Shown in pieces: positions 52,699 through 61,008 of a DNA stretch of 61,058 nt. The position numbers were made by a program, and so were the translations under genes. The DNA is from an uncultured Anaerococcus sp. (GTDB lineage Bacteria > Bacillota > Clostridia > Tissierellales > Peptoniphilaceae): contig NZ_CALTUX010000008.1 in assembly GCF_943912825.1 (NCBI RefSeq), positions 1-61,058 of the forward strand. Direction: 5' to 3'. Numbering within the stretch: the stretch's first letter is position 1; every line of letters begins with the position of its first letter. The notes under the pieces were generated by a model. The model saw only the letters and a program-made list of their open reading frames with translations, did no database searches and was not told where the DNA came from.

Positions 52699-53801
52699 TA
52701 TACTCTTAACTTTTTATCATTCATATATACTTCATCAATTATCGCAGATCCCAAACACACTTCTCCATCATAGAAAACTGCAGCTTGGCCTGGGGTAACT
52801 GCCTTGGTTTCATCATAGGTCACTTCTACCTTGCCATCTCCAAGAACTTTTACATGGGCCTTGATATCTGCTTGTCTGTACCTAAATTTGGCTGTGCAAT
52901 CAAATTCTTTTGGACATTCTTTATCAGAAATTGTAGAAAATTCTGAAGCTAGAAGCTTATTTGAAAATAAGAGAGGATTTTTCTTGCCTTGGCAAACTAA
53001 AAGTTCGTTTTTCTCTAAATCCTTGCCATAAACAAACCAAGCTTCACCTTCTCCACCTATACCAAGTCCACGTCTTTGGCCTATGGTGTGATACATAAGG
53101 CCATCGTGTTTGCCCAAAACCTTGCCCTTGGTATCTACAATATTTCCTGGTTGGGCTGGCAAATAATGAGAAAGAAATTCATTAAAATCTCTTTCACCTA
53201 TAAAGCAAATACCTGTCGAATCCTTCTTATTAGCTGTAGCAAGGCCAGCCTTCTTGGCAATATCCCTTACCTCAGATTTTTGCAAATCTCCTACCGGGAA
53301 TAAAACATCCTTTATTTGGTCTTGGGAAAGTTGGCTTAGAAAATAGGTTTGGTCCTTGTTAGAATCTAGGCCCCTAAGCATTTTTGTTTCCCCACTAGAC
53401 CTATCGACTCTGGCATAATGTCCTGTAGCTAGGTAATCAGCCCCCAGATTTTTAGCGAAATCTAAAAAAGCCTTAAATTTAATTTCCTTATTGCACATGA
53501 TATCAGGGTTTGGAGTCCTACCCTTCTTGTATTCTTCAAGAAAATAAGAAAAAACCCTGTCATAGTATTCTTTTTCAAAATTTATCGAATAGTAGGGAAT
53601 ACCAATTTGGTTGCAAACAGCTACCGCATCTTCAAAGTCTTCTTCTGCAGTGCAGAAGCCATTTTCATCGGTATCATCCCAGTTTTTCATAAAGATTCCT
53701 GTCACATCATAGCCTTCTTCCTTTAAAAGAAGGGCTGCGACAGAAGAATCTACCCCACCTGAGATACCCACTATTACCTTTATATCTTTTTTATCTGTCA
53801 T
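52698..53801 (-). CDS. mnmA: tRNA-specific 2-thiouridylase
   Basis: Makes 2-thiouridine at wobble U34 of Lys, Glu and Gln tRNAs. 367 residues; PP-loop GISGGVDSSVAALLL, catalytic Cys in TPNPDIMCNKEIKF and partner Cys in DSTGICFIGERDF. It overlaps the upstream cysteine desulfurase by 4 bases, which would supply persulfide sulfur. Confidence 0.96.
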   Translation of the reverse strand: MTDKKDIKVIVGISGGVDSSVAALLLKEEGYDVTGIFMKNWDDTDENGFCTAEEDFEDAVAVCNQIGIPYYSINFEKEYYDRVFSYFLEEYKKGRTPNPDIMCNKEIKFKAFLDFAKNLGADYLATGHYARVDRSSGETKMLRGLDSNKDQTYFLSQLSQDQIKDVLFPVGDLQKSEVRDIAKKAGLATANKKDSTGICFIGERDFNEFLSHYLPAQPGNIVDTKGKVLGKHDGLMYHTIGQRRGLGIGGEGEAWFVYGKDLEKNELLVCQGKKNPLLFSNKLLASEFSTISDKECPKEFDCTAKFRYRQADIKAHVKVLGDGKVEVTYDETKAVTPGQAAVFYDGEVCLGSAIIDEVYMNDKKLRV

Positions 53802-54865
53802 CTCAAAGCTCCTAACACTTCTATCAGTTTGTCTATATCTTCTCTAGAATTTTCAAAACCCAAGCTTATCCTAAGCGAGTTTTTCGCCCTTTCTGGCCCA
53901 TAAATTCTTTCAACAACCTTTGAAGGAATCACAGCACCAGCCCTGCAAGCAGATCCTGCAGAAACTCCTATACCATGCATGTCCAGATAGGTAAGGAGAA
54001 AATCAGCCCTGTAGTCCTTAAAATAAATATTTATAATATGGTCGACATCTTTTTCTGGATGACCATTTATCTCAAAAGCCAAGCCAGTTTTTCCAAGGCT
54101 TTCTATCAAATAATTCTTTAATTTTCTTATCTTTTCTCTTTCTTCAAGCATATAAGGGAAAGATTCAGCCATGGAATAGGCACCCATCACAAAGGATGTG
54201 CCTGCCCTGCGGTATTTCTCTTGCTCGCCGCCCTTTATAAAGGAAGGGAGGTTTTCTCTTGCAAAAAGCACTCCAAAGCCGTTTATTCCGCCAATCTTAT
54301 GACCAGAAAGAGATAAGAAATCAATATACATAGCATCAACATCTATATCAAGATGCCCATAGGCCTGGACGCAATCTACATGAAAATACACATCCCTATC
54401 TTTTAAAAATTCTCCAATTTCCTTAATAGGTAAAATCAAACCAGTTTCGTTATTAACCATCATTATTGATACAAGCTTGATCTCATCAGTAAGCTTTGCC
54501 TTAAGGGCATCTAGGATGTTGGTATATTCATCAATCTCTAAGAGAATGGTATTTTCTGGCTTATAAGTATTTTCTATAGAGTCATGTTCTATATTTGTTG
54601 TAATGATTTTCTTATCAGCAAAGGCTGATAAAACTGTATTATTTGACTCACTTGCCCCTGATGTAAAAATAATTTGAGATGGATTTGCATTTATACTTTT
54701 TGCAATTTTCCCTCTTGCTTCTTCCAAAATCTTCTTGGCCTCTCTGCCAAAGCTGTGGCTTGAATCAGGGTTGCCGTCAAACTTATCAGCATTTTCTAAT
54801 ATATCTTCTAAAATTTTCTTTCTTTTAATGCTAGTTGCAGCATAGTCAAAATATATCTTCTTCAT
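53798..54865 (-). CDS. Cysteine desulfurase (NifS/IscS family)
   Basis: PLP enzyme that takes sulfur from Cys. 355 residues: YFDYAATSIKR start, PLP Lys in SLSGHKIGGINGFG, mobile-loop Cys in GSACRAGAVIPSKVV. Operon with mnmA suggests a dedicated role in tRNA thiolation. No IscU-like scaffold gene is adjacent. Confidence 0.93.
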   Translation of the reverse strand: MKKIYFDYAATSIKRKKILEDILENADKFDGNPDSSHSFGREAKKILEEARGKIAKSINANPSQIIFTSGASESNNTVLSAFADKKIITTNIEHDSIENTYKPENTILLEIDEYTNILDALKAKLTDEIKLVSIMMVNNETGLILPIKEIGEFLKDRDVYFHVDCVQAYGHLDIDVDAMYIDFLSLSGHKIGGINGFGVLFARENLPSFIKGGEQEKYRRAGTSFVMGAYSMAESFPYMLEEREKIRKLKNYLIESLGKTGLAFEINGHPEKDVDHIINIYFKDYRADFLLTYLDMHGIGVSAGSACRAGAVIPSKVVERIYGPERAKNSLRISLGFENSREDIDKLIEVLGALR

Positions 54866-54915
54866 TCTTTGAATATACTTTTATAAAGCTTGATATCAAG
54901 ATTTTAAGGCAAGTG

Positions 54916-54936
54916 AAAACCGCCCTAAGGCGGCTA
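54916..54936 (-). terminator. Terminator of the 94-residue membrane protein gene
   Basis: Minus-strand CCGCC-TTAG-GGCGG stem (54920-54933) starting directly at the stop codon, followed by TTTTC. Short T-run, so moderate strength. Confidence 0.6.
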
Positions 54937-55218
54937 CTTTAATTTCTCATAAATAAAAATTATTGGTCCAAATATATAAGAAACTAGGTGTACTGTACGG
55001 TGAGTTAGGAAAAATTTATCCCCAATCTTATCATTTACAATATAGTATACTTTAATCATTGTAAAGACAGAAATTACAAAATATATGGTTGGAATTAGGC
55101 CAAAGCCCTTAAAAGGGTCGATTTTAAAAACTTCCGTCATAAGTAAATAGTATCCACCAAAGCCAAGAAGTCCAAAAAAAAATACTAAAAAGTCATAAAA
55201 ATCAAATTTCTCTTTCAT
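54934..55218 (-). CDS. Small membrane protein, unknown
   Basis: 94 residues, with three likely helices (about 9-28, 40-61, 72-89) and polar ends (MKEKFDFYDFLVF at the start, YEKLK at the end). AGGAAGAAA ribosome site. No family recognised. Own terminator on the 3' side and the epimerase terminator on the 5' side mark it as a single-gene unit. Confidence 0.6.
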   Translation of the reverse strand: MKEKFDFYDFLVFFFGLLGFGGYYLLMTEVFKIDPFKGFGLIPTIYFVISVFTMIKVYYIVNDKIGDKFFLTHRTVHLVSYIFGPIIFIYEKLK

Positions 55219-55261
55219 AAGTTTCTTCCTTTCTAAAGAAAATATTCTACTATTGTAATTT

Positions 55262-55290
55262 TAAAATATCCAAGCCTGAGCCTGGATATT
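55262..55290 (-). terminator. Terminator of the aldose epimerase gene
   Basis: 8-bp stem AATATCCA/TGGATATT (55265-55272 with 55283-55290), followed on the minus strand by TTAAAATT. Confidence 0.65.
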
Positions 55291-55294
55291 CTTC

Positions 55295-55990
55295 TTAGTC
55301 TTCGATTTTTATTTTCATTAATGCCTTAAAAGTTTGGCCAGAATTTAAGATAAATGGGTCTCCGCCTTTTAGGAAGGACTTGCCATTATAGCAAGGTTCT
55401 ACACATCTATAATCTTCTAGGAAATCTGTCCAGATGGCAAATTTGTGGAAATTATCGCTTGTGATCTTTATATTAAAATTTTCCGCCCTGAATTTTACTT
55501 CACTTGCATCCAAAAAGTAAGTGTCTTCTAGGTTAAAATCAGCAAAATCTAGGCCTTCAACTTTAAAGTCTTCTCCTGCCCTAAAATATGGGTGGAAGCC
55601 TGGTGCTACTGGTAGGTCCTTATCAGAACTATTTACCATCTTTATCTCAGCTAATAAATAATCTTCTCCCAACTCGTAGCTTATAAAGGAATCTACTCCT
55701 TCATAGCCACATCTTCCTGAAAGATAGAGGTCGATTTTTTTATCGCTTATCTCCTTAATTTCCCACTCCTTATCTCTTCCGTAGCCATGATCTTTAAGGT
55801 CGTTTATCTCGCTTGGACCAAAGGATGGTAGGCATGGATGACTGCCTCCTCTTGTTTTCATCTTTCCAGAAATTTCCCTTTGGAATTTTGGGTAAAACAC
55901 ATCTTTCCCATCAAAGATAAATTTTTCTATGTAGGCCCCATCTGTGTTTACTTGTAAATATATTTTTTGATTTTTTAATTCTTTTTCCAT
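55295..55990 (-). CDS. Aldose 1-epimerase-like (galactose mutarotase fold) protein
   Basis: 231-residue beta-sandwich protein. GGSHPCLPSFGP, the conserved APGFHPYFRAG with the catalytic-type His, and the Glu of YRCVEPCYNGKSF fit the GalM/YeaD superfamily. It interconverts sugar anomers; the sugar is not known. Its length is short for GalM and closer to hexose-phosphate mutarotase-like members. No sugar genes adjoin it. Confidence 0.82.
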   Translation of the reverse strand: MEKELKNQKIYLQVNTDGAYIEKFIFDGKDVFYPKFQREISGKMKTRGGSHPCLPSFGPSEINDLKDHGYGRDKEWEIKEISDKKIDLYLSGRCGYEGVDSFISYELGEDYLLAEIKMVNSSDKDLPVAPGFHPYFRAGEDFKVEGLDFADFNLEDTYFLDASEVKFRAENFNIKITSDNFHKFAIWTDFLEDYRCVEPCYNGKSFLKGGDPFILNSGQTFKALMKIKIED

Positions 55991-56022
55991 AAAATCTCCT
56001 TTATTTTATATTTACCCAAATC

Positions 56023-56436
56023 TTATAATACCATGACAAGGGTGCCTATGGTTATGAAAATCGCTCCAATTATGGCCTTTTTGCTAGCAACTTCTCCTAA
56101 AAATATAAAGGCAAATATTATTGTAAAAACTACGCTTAGTTTATCGATTGGTACAACCTTTGACACATCTCCTAGTTGGATTGCCTTATAAAAGGCTAGC
56201 CAGGATATACCTGTGGCAAGGCCTGATAGGATTAAAAATATAAGTGATTTTTTGGAAATTTGACTTAAATCATGCTGGCCACCTACAACAAATACCATTA
56301 TCAAGGAAAATACTAGGACTACGCAGGTCCTTATGGCTGTGGCTAGGTTGGAATTTATATCACCTATGCCTACTTTAGCTAAGATTGATGTGAGGGCTGC
56401 AAAAATTGCAGATATGAGAGCGTAAAAATATGTCAT
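56023..56436 (-). CDS. Half-size EamA/DMT-family transporter
   Basis: 137 residues with five helices, a single EamA unit: LISAIFAALTSILAKVGIGD at the start, IFAFIFLGEVASKKAIIGAI near the end. Such units act as dimers. Substrate unknown. It follows the epimerase on the strand but reads toward it. Confidence 0.85.
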   Translation of the reverse strand: MTYFYALISAIFAALTSILAKVGIGDINSNLATAIRTCVVLVFSLIMVFVVGGQHDLSQISKKSLIFLILSGLATGISWLAFYKAIQLGDVSKVVPIDKLSVVFTIIFAFIFLGEVASKKAIIGAIFITIGTLVMVL

Positions 56437-56449
56437 TATTTCTCCTTAT

Positions 56450-56475
56450 AAAAAAGCTCTCCCGGCTTGGGAGAG
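56450..56475 (-). terminator. Terminator of the YdbC/lysozyme unit
   Basis: 7-bp stem CTCTCCC/GGGAGAG (56457-56463 with 56469-56475) followed by CTTTTTT on the minus strand. Confidence 0.88.
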
Positions 56476-56479
56476 GCTT

Positions 56480-56701
56480 TTAGTCTTCAAATTCGTCTGC
56501 CAGGATATTTTTAAGTACTTCCGCTTCTTCAGCACTTAGGGTTATACCCTTGCTCATTCTTGTATGATCTTCATTCCAGTCTCTGATATCGTATTTTGGT
56601 TCTCTTTCATTCCAGCTTACTAGGTTGAGCTCCTTGGTCCAACCCTTAGCATTTGTCGATAGGACTCCGATATTTTCTACTATATCATATTTAATTGCCA
56701 T
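56480..56701 (-). CDS. YdbC family PC4-like protein
   Basis: 73-residue homologue of eukaryotic PC4/Sub1 single-stranded DNA-binding coactivators. WTKELNLVSWNEREPKYDIR and WNEDHTRMSKGITLSAEEAE are family signatures. Likely binds ssDNA; its role in bacteria is little known. Lies 2 bases after the lysozyme stop. Confidence 0.85.
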   Translation of the reverse strand: MAIKYDIVENIGVLSTNAKGWTKELNLVSWNEREPKYDIRDWNEDHTRMSKGITLSAEEAEVLKNILADEFED

Positions 56702-56703
56702 AA

Positions 56704-57771
56704 TTAACCTCTCAATCTTTTGTTTACTTCTTTTTGTATTATATTATAGTCATAGCCTGCATAAGTCAAGCGTCTTTCTCTTTCCTTACCATAGGACCAA
56801 TAACCATCTAATACCTCTTGGACAAGTTTTTCCATTGGCTTATAAGACTTGCCCTTGATAAGAAGCGGATAATCCCTATATAGGACGTTCTTGTCTATAT
56901 TGCCATTATAACCATTTACCCTTCCTGTGTGGGCGTATTGCCAAACATCAAAGTCGGTATCTGTATAGCCCGAATAATTCTTTGCCTTATAATCAGCTAT
57001 CCAGAATTCATTTTTATTTCTTACTTCTTTAGTAAGGTGATTTTTGGCAAAGTGTGGGTAGGAATAAATTCCTGCTAGGTAGCCCTTGGATTTCATTGTC
57101 TTTATGAAGGCATCTGCTGCCCTTGATAGATTTTCTCTACCTGCCTTAGCTTGTCTTAGATTATCTTCTATATCTATATAGATTGGAAGGGATACATTTT
57201 TACCTTTAACAAAATCTAGGACAAAGTTTGCTTCTTTCCTAGCTTCTGCCTCGTTTGTAGCCCTTGAATAGTGGTAAAATCCAATTGGGACTCCCCTTTT
57301 GTTTAAATTTTCATAGTGGGCATCTACGGTGAAATCTTTTCTAAGATAGTAGGTCTTTTCCTTAGTTTTTTCATCTTCCTTGAAAGTTGTTATTGATGAA
57401 CGAAGGATGGCTCCTTCTATATCTTTGGCAAACTTATCGTAGTTAATTGCGCTTGGCTTTTGGTGCTCTGAAATATCTACTACATTTGAATAGACTGCTG
57501 TCTTTGGATAAAGAACCGGGGCTTTCTTTTCTTCCTTGGCTTCTTTTATGGCCTCTTTAGTTTCTTGGGTTAGATTTTGTGCCTTGTTATTTTTAGCAAT
57601 TTCTGCCTGACGTCTTTCCGAAATCTTATTTGGATCAACCTTTATCCCATTTTCTACTAGGATCTTGTCCAAATTGCTATTATCATAATAAACTATTTCG
57701 TCAGCAAAGGCAATGCTTGGTCCAGCTAAAAGAAGGGCAAGGCCTAGGCCTAATATTTTTCTAAATTTCAT
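56704..57771 (-). CDS. Secreted GH25 family lysozyme
   Basis: Muramidase that cuts peptidoglycan glycan strands. 355 residues: signal peptide KFRKILGLGLALLLAGPSIA, a Lys/Glu-rich spacer, then the GH25 domain (about 105-310) with active-site VVDISEHQK and LPIYIDIEDN. A basic C-terminal tail may bind wall. The ATG at 57771 follows GGAGA and is preferred; the longer frame starts inside msrA. Confidence 0.92.
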   Translation of the reverse strand: MKFRKILGLGLALLLAGPSIAFADEIVYYDNSNLDKILVENGIKVDPNKISERRQAEIAKNNKAQNLTQETKEAIKEAKEEKKAPVLYPKTAVYSNVVDISEHQKPSAINYDKFAKDIEGAILRSSITTFKEDEKTKEKTYYLRKDFTVDAHYENLNKRGVPIGFYHYSRATNEAEARKEANFVLDFVKGKNVSLPIYIDIEDNLRQAKAGRENLSRAADAFIKTMKSKGYLAGIYSYPHFAKNHLTKEVRNKNEFWIADYKAKNYSGYTDTDFDVWQYAHTGRVNGYNGNIDKNVLYRDYPLLIKGKSYKPMEKLVQEVLDGYWSYGKERERRLTYAGYDYNIIQKEVNKRLRG

Positions 57772-57772
57772 T

Positions 57773-58255
57773 TTATATCTCCAATATATCATCCAGATTT
57801 ATGTGGCAGTAGCCAGCTGGATTTTTCTTTAAATAATCTTGGTGGTATTCTTCAGCCCTAATATAATTATTTAGGACCTTGACTTCCACCATAATTTTCT
57901 CTTTTTCATTTTCTTGCTTTATATTTAAAAAGTTTCTTGCTGCTTTTAAAATTGCTTCAGACCTAGAATATATTCCAGTCCTATATTGGCTTCCCACATC
58001 ATTGCCCTGTTTGTTAAGGCTTGTTGGGTCAATTATATAGTAAAAATGTTCAAATATCTCATTTAAACTTATGATTTCTTCATCAAAGCTGACTTTCACT
58101 GTTTCTGCAAAGCCTGTGACTTTTAATTCTTCATAGGTGGTTGTGGCAGTTTTTCCATTAGCATAGCCTACTTCTGTCTTAACAACTCCATCAAGATTTG
58201 AAAAGTAGGCTTCAACTCCCCAAAAGCAACCGCCTGCTAAATATACTTCTATCAT
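57773..58255 (-). CDS. msrA: Peptide methionine (S)-S-oxide reductase
   Basis: Repairs oxidised Met. 160 residues; catalytic GCFWGVEAYF with the active Cys. No MsrB domain or gene adjoins. Overlaps the ThrE-type C-half by 4 bases and precedes the lysozyme. Confidence 0.95.
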   Translation of the reverse strand: MIEVYLAGGCFWGVEAYFSNLDGVVKTEVGYANGKTATTTYEELKVTGFAETVKVSFDEEIISLNEIFEHFYYIIDPTSLNKQGNDVGSQYRTGIYSRSEAILKAARNFLNIKQENEKEKIMVEVKVLNNYIRAEEYHQDYLKKNPAGYCHINLDDILEI

Positions 58256-58734
58256 TTTTTTCTCCCTAATAATATGCTTAAAAAATCTGTTCTCCTGTGG
58301 CTTCTTTCCTTATATGTCCTTAAAGATAAGGAAAATGATGATGACAATAAGACTCCAAAGGCTATAGCTGCTGCTATACCAAGGGCCTTATAAAGCGAAA
58401 TTATGGCCATAGGTGTCTCATTTGCTATAAAATATCTCATCGTGTTGTAAATCGCTTCTCCTGGGCAAAGATTTATTATACCAGGGAAGATAAATATACT
58501 TGCTGGATAATGAAAAACCCTTGCCAAAACTTCTGAACTTATGGCTATAAATAAGGCTGACATAAAAGAAGCTATATAGACAGATTCGCTAAATTGCTCC
58601 ACAAGTCTAAATATCACCCAGCCAAAGCCAGCGTTAAGTCCTGAAACTAAGACTGACTTTTTAGGAGAATTAAATACATATGAAAAGCCAAAGGCAGATA
58701 TAGTTGAAATTATAAATTCTTTTATATATAACAT
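58252..58734 (-). CDS. Threonine/serine exporter, C-terminal-half protein (ThrE_2/DUF3815)
   Basis: 160 residues, four or five helices, with the FHYPASIFIFPGIINLCPGE signature of the ThrE C-terminal part. Pairs with the N-half gene one base upstream. Confidence 0.88.
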   Translation of the reverse strand: MLYIKEFIISTISAFGFSYVFNSPKKSVLVSGLNAGFGWVIFRLVEQFSESVYIASFMSALFIAISSEVLARVFHYPASIFIFPGIINLCPGEAIYNTMRYFIANETPMAIISLYKALGIAAAIAFGVLLSSSFSLSLRTYKERSHRRTDFLSILLGRKK

Positions 58735-58735
58735 C

Positions 58736-59518
58736 TTAACTCCATAGCTTCATAATAGTAATTGGTGTACCAACTCCCATAGCAAGGGCTGTCGAAATTA
58801 AAATTGCAATAACAGCTCCCGTTAAGCCTGAGGTCGAATCCCCACTCATCAAGTCTCTCATGGAATTTGTAAGCATAATTCCAGGAACAAAGGCCATCAT
58901 TGAGGAAATTATAACCTTAGATGACTCGATCCCTCCAATGAAATTAAGGGCAAGGATAGTTACCAGTGAAACCATTACTCCATAAAGGTAATTAACAACA
59001 AAATATCCCAGGCCATTATCTTCAAGAAAGTGAGCAAAATAGTAGGATAGGCTTCCTACGATAAAGGAAATAAACATCTCACTTATACCACCCTTTAGAA
59101 GGAGCGAATAAGCACCTGCTGCTATACCTGCACCCACTATCTTAAAAATTAGGGGTTTATCTTCAGATTCCTTGATATTTTTAAGCTCCCTTAAAGCATT
59201 TTCAAGGCTCATCTCTCCCCTGCAAAAGGACCTAGAAAAGCTATTGACCTTATCAATATAATAGAGGTTATTTGATCTGGACTTAACCCTTCTAACATTG
59301 GTGTGGACTTCGTTCTTGTAGGAAAAACTAAGGATTATGACGTTGGAAGTCGAGTAAACATCCACATCCTTGGTGTTTTTCTTACTTCTTATAATTCTTT
59401 CAATTGTATCTTCTACCCTATAAACCTCAGCACCATTTTCAAGCATGATGGCACCAGCATCGCTGGCTATTTCTGATAATAGGACAGCTGATTCTTCATT
59501 TCTTATCTGATCGTGCAT
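58736..59518 (-). CDS. Threonine/serine exporter, N-terminal-half protein (DUF1212)
   Basis: 260 residues: soluble N-terminal domain (about 1-120, IASDAGAIMLENGAEVYRVE) then five helices with MMAFVPGIMLTNSMRDLMSG. In Corynebacterium ThrE the two parts are fused; in many Firmicutes they are split like this. Exports small amino acids. Confidence 0.9.
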   Translation of the reverse strand: MHDQIRNEESAVLLSEIASDAGAIMLENGAEVYRVEDTIERIIRSKKNTKDVDVYSTSNVIILSFSYKNEVHTNVRRVKSRSNNLYYIDKVNSFSRSFCRGEMSLENALRELKNIKESEDKPLIFKIVGAGIAAGAYSLLLKGGISEMFISFIVGSLSYYFAHFLEDNGLGYFVVNYLYGVMVSLVTILALNFIGGIESSKVIISSMMAFVPGIMLTNSMRDLMSGDSTSGLTGAVIAILISTALAMGVGTPITIMKLWS

Positions 59519-59526
59519 AATTTTTC

Positions 59527-60315
59527 CTATAGGTAAGTATTCTTATACTTTTTGATATTATCTTCGTTTAAAAACTCATAGGCTGCATTTACCTCTTGGA
59601 ATTTCTCCTTAGCACCTGGCTCTTTATTTAGGTCAGGATGGTATTTTTTGGCAAGCTTTCTATAATTGAGCTTAACCTGGTAAATGTCTGTATTTAGAGG
59701 TAGGTCTAAAGTTTGACAAGATTTTTCGTATTTTTCCTTAAAACCTAGGTCATTTACTCCATAATTCTGATATCCACCTTGGTTTTGATAGTTACCAAAG
59801 CCAGAAAAATCTCCTTGGCCAAAATCTCTTGTTTCATAGTAGGTGAAGTTACCGAATATATCTTCAAAGTAATCATTCATCCTCTCTTGGCGAGCCCTAG
59901 CCTCTTCTTCGGCAGCTCTTTGTCTTTCCTTTTGCCTATCATTTATATATTTTTCTGAATAATCACCAAGGGAGTCAAAGCCTTGCTTTTTACCTGTAAT
60001 TAAGGAGTTGGCCCTGTCATACATCCATTCGGTTAAGACGTAGTTTCCATATCTTAAAAATGATATAAAACTTGGTCCTAGAACTGGTATTATCATGATT
60101 ACAAAGATTGCCATCCATACCTTTGATGGTAAAAATAGGAGCAAGGTTGGCAAAAATATAAAAGTAGAACAACCCAGCATAAATACGACTGCAAGGAGGG
60201 ATCTGATGCCCTCAAAGGTCATTACTAAAATATTCATAAAATTTATAAGGACTGTGAAAATAGTCCCTATTACTGTTGCAAGTCCGTGGAGGAACTTTCC
60301 AAAAAATTTCTTCAT
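59527..60315 (-). CDS. Membrane-anchored J-domain protein
   Basis: 262 residues: two or more N-terminal helices (about 14-34, 38-60, 62-90), a charged stretch, a Gly/Tyr/Gln region (about 165-190, NYQNQGGYQNYG), and a C-terminal J-domain with YRKLAKKYHPDLNKE (HPD motif) which would call DnaK to the membrane. J-domains are more often N-terminal, so the order is reversed. Function unknown. Confidence 0.85.
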   Translation of the reverse strand: MKKFFGKFLHGLATVIGTIFTVLINFMNILVMTFEGIRSLLAVVFMLGCSTFIFLPTLLLFLPSKVWMAIFVIMIIPVLGPSFISFLRYGNYVLTEWMYDRANSLITGKKQGFDSLGDYSEKYINDRQKERQRAAEEEARARQERMNDYFEDIFGNFTYYETRDFGQGDFSGFGNYQNQGGYQNYGVNDLGFKEKYEKSCQTLDLPLNTDIYQVKLNYRKLAKKYHPDLNKEPGAKEKFQEVNAAYEFLNEDNIKKYKNTYL

Positions 60316-60364
60316 AAGTCACCCTTTCTCCCTTTATTATACATCTTAAAGGATTTTTACCAAT

Positions 60365-60387
60365 AAAAAGACGGAAGCTTCCTTCCG
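60365..60387 (-). terminator. Terminator of the broken ABC transporter gene
   Basis: 6-bp stem CGGAAG/CTTCCG (60382-60387 with 60372-60377), then TCTTTTT, directly after the stop. Confidence 0.8.
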
Positions 60388-60393
60388 CCAATT

Positions 60394-61008
60394 TTATCCA
60401 AATAAGTCTGTGTTATTGGAATTATATAGATTGTAATAAACACCTTTCTTATCTAAAAGGTCCTTATGATTTCCTCTTTCAACTATGCCATCATAGGTTA
60501 AAACTAGGATTTCATCGGCATTTATTATGGTTGATAGCCTGTGGGCTATGGTTAGGGTTGTCCTACCCTTAGATAATTTTTCAAGAGACGCTTGGACAAT
60601 TGCCTCGCTCTTATTATCTAGAGCACTTGTAGCCTCATCTAAGATTAGGATTGGTGGATTTTTCAAAAATACCCTGGCAATTGATATTCTTTGTTTCTGA
60701 CCGCCGGATAATTTTACTCCACGTTCTCCTATATAGGTATCAAGACCATCTGGCAAATCTTTTATAAATTCATCTGCCCCTGCAAGTCTTGCAGCTTCCT
60801 TTATTTCAGCTTCAGTTGCATCATCCTTACCATAGGCGATATTTTCCCTAACTGTACCTGAAAAAAGGTAGACATCTTGTTGGACGATTCCTATATTATT
60901 TCTTAAAGATTCTATTGATAGATCTTTGATGTCAGTATTGTCGATTTTTATAGACCCCTTATCTACATCGTAAAATCTTGGGATTAGCTTAGAAATAGTT
61001 GTCTTTCC
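60394..61008 (-). pseudogene. ABC exporter (MsbA/MdlB type), C-terminal ATPase only, cut at Walker A
   Basis: 204 residues of a nucleotide-binding domain. The frame opens at 61008 with GKTTISKLIPRFYDVDKGSI (the latter half of Walker A), then Q-loop IGIVQQDVYLFSG, signature LSGGQKQRISIARVFLK, Walker B ILILDEATSALDNKS and H-loop IAHRLST. The codon just before the Gly is TAG, and the sequence beyond has no homology to an ABC protein. The membrane domain is not in the window. It is either broken by an insertion or lost at an assembly edge. Confidence 0.8.
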
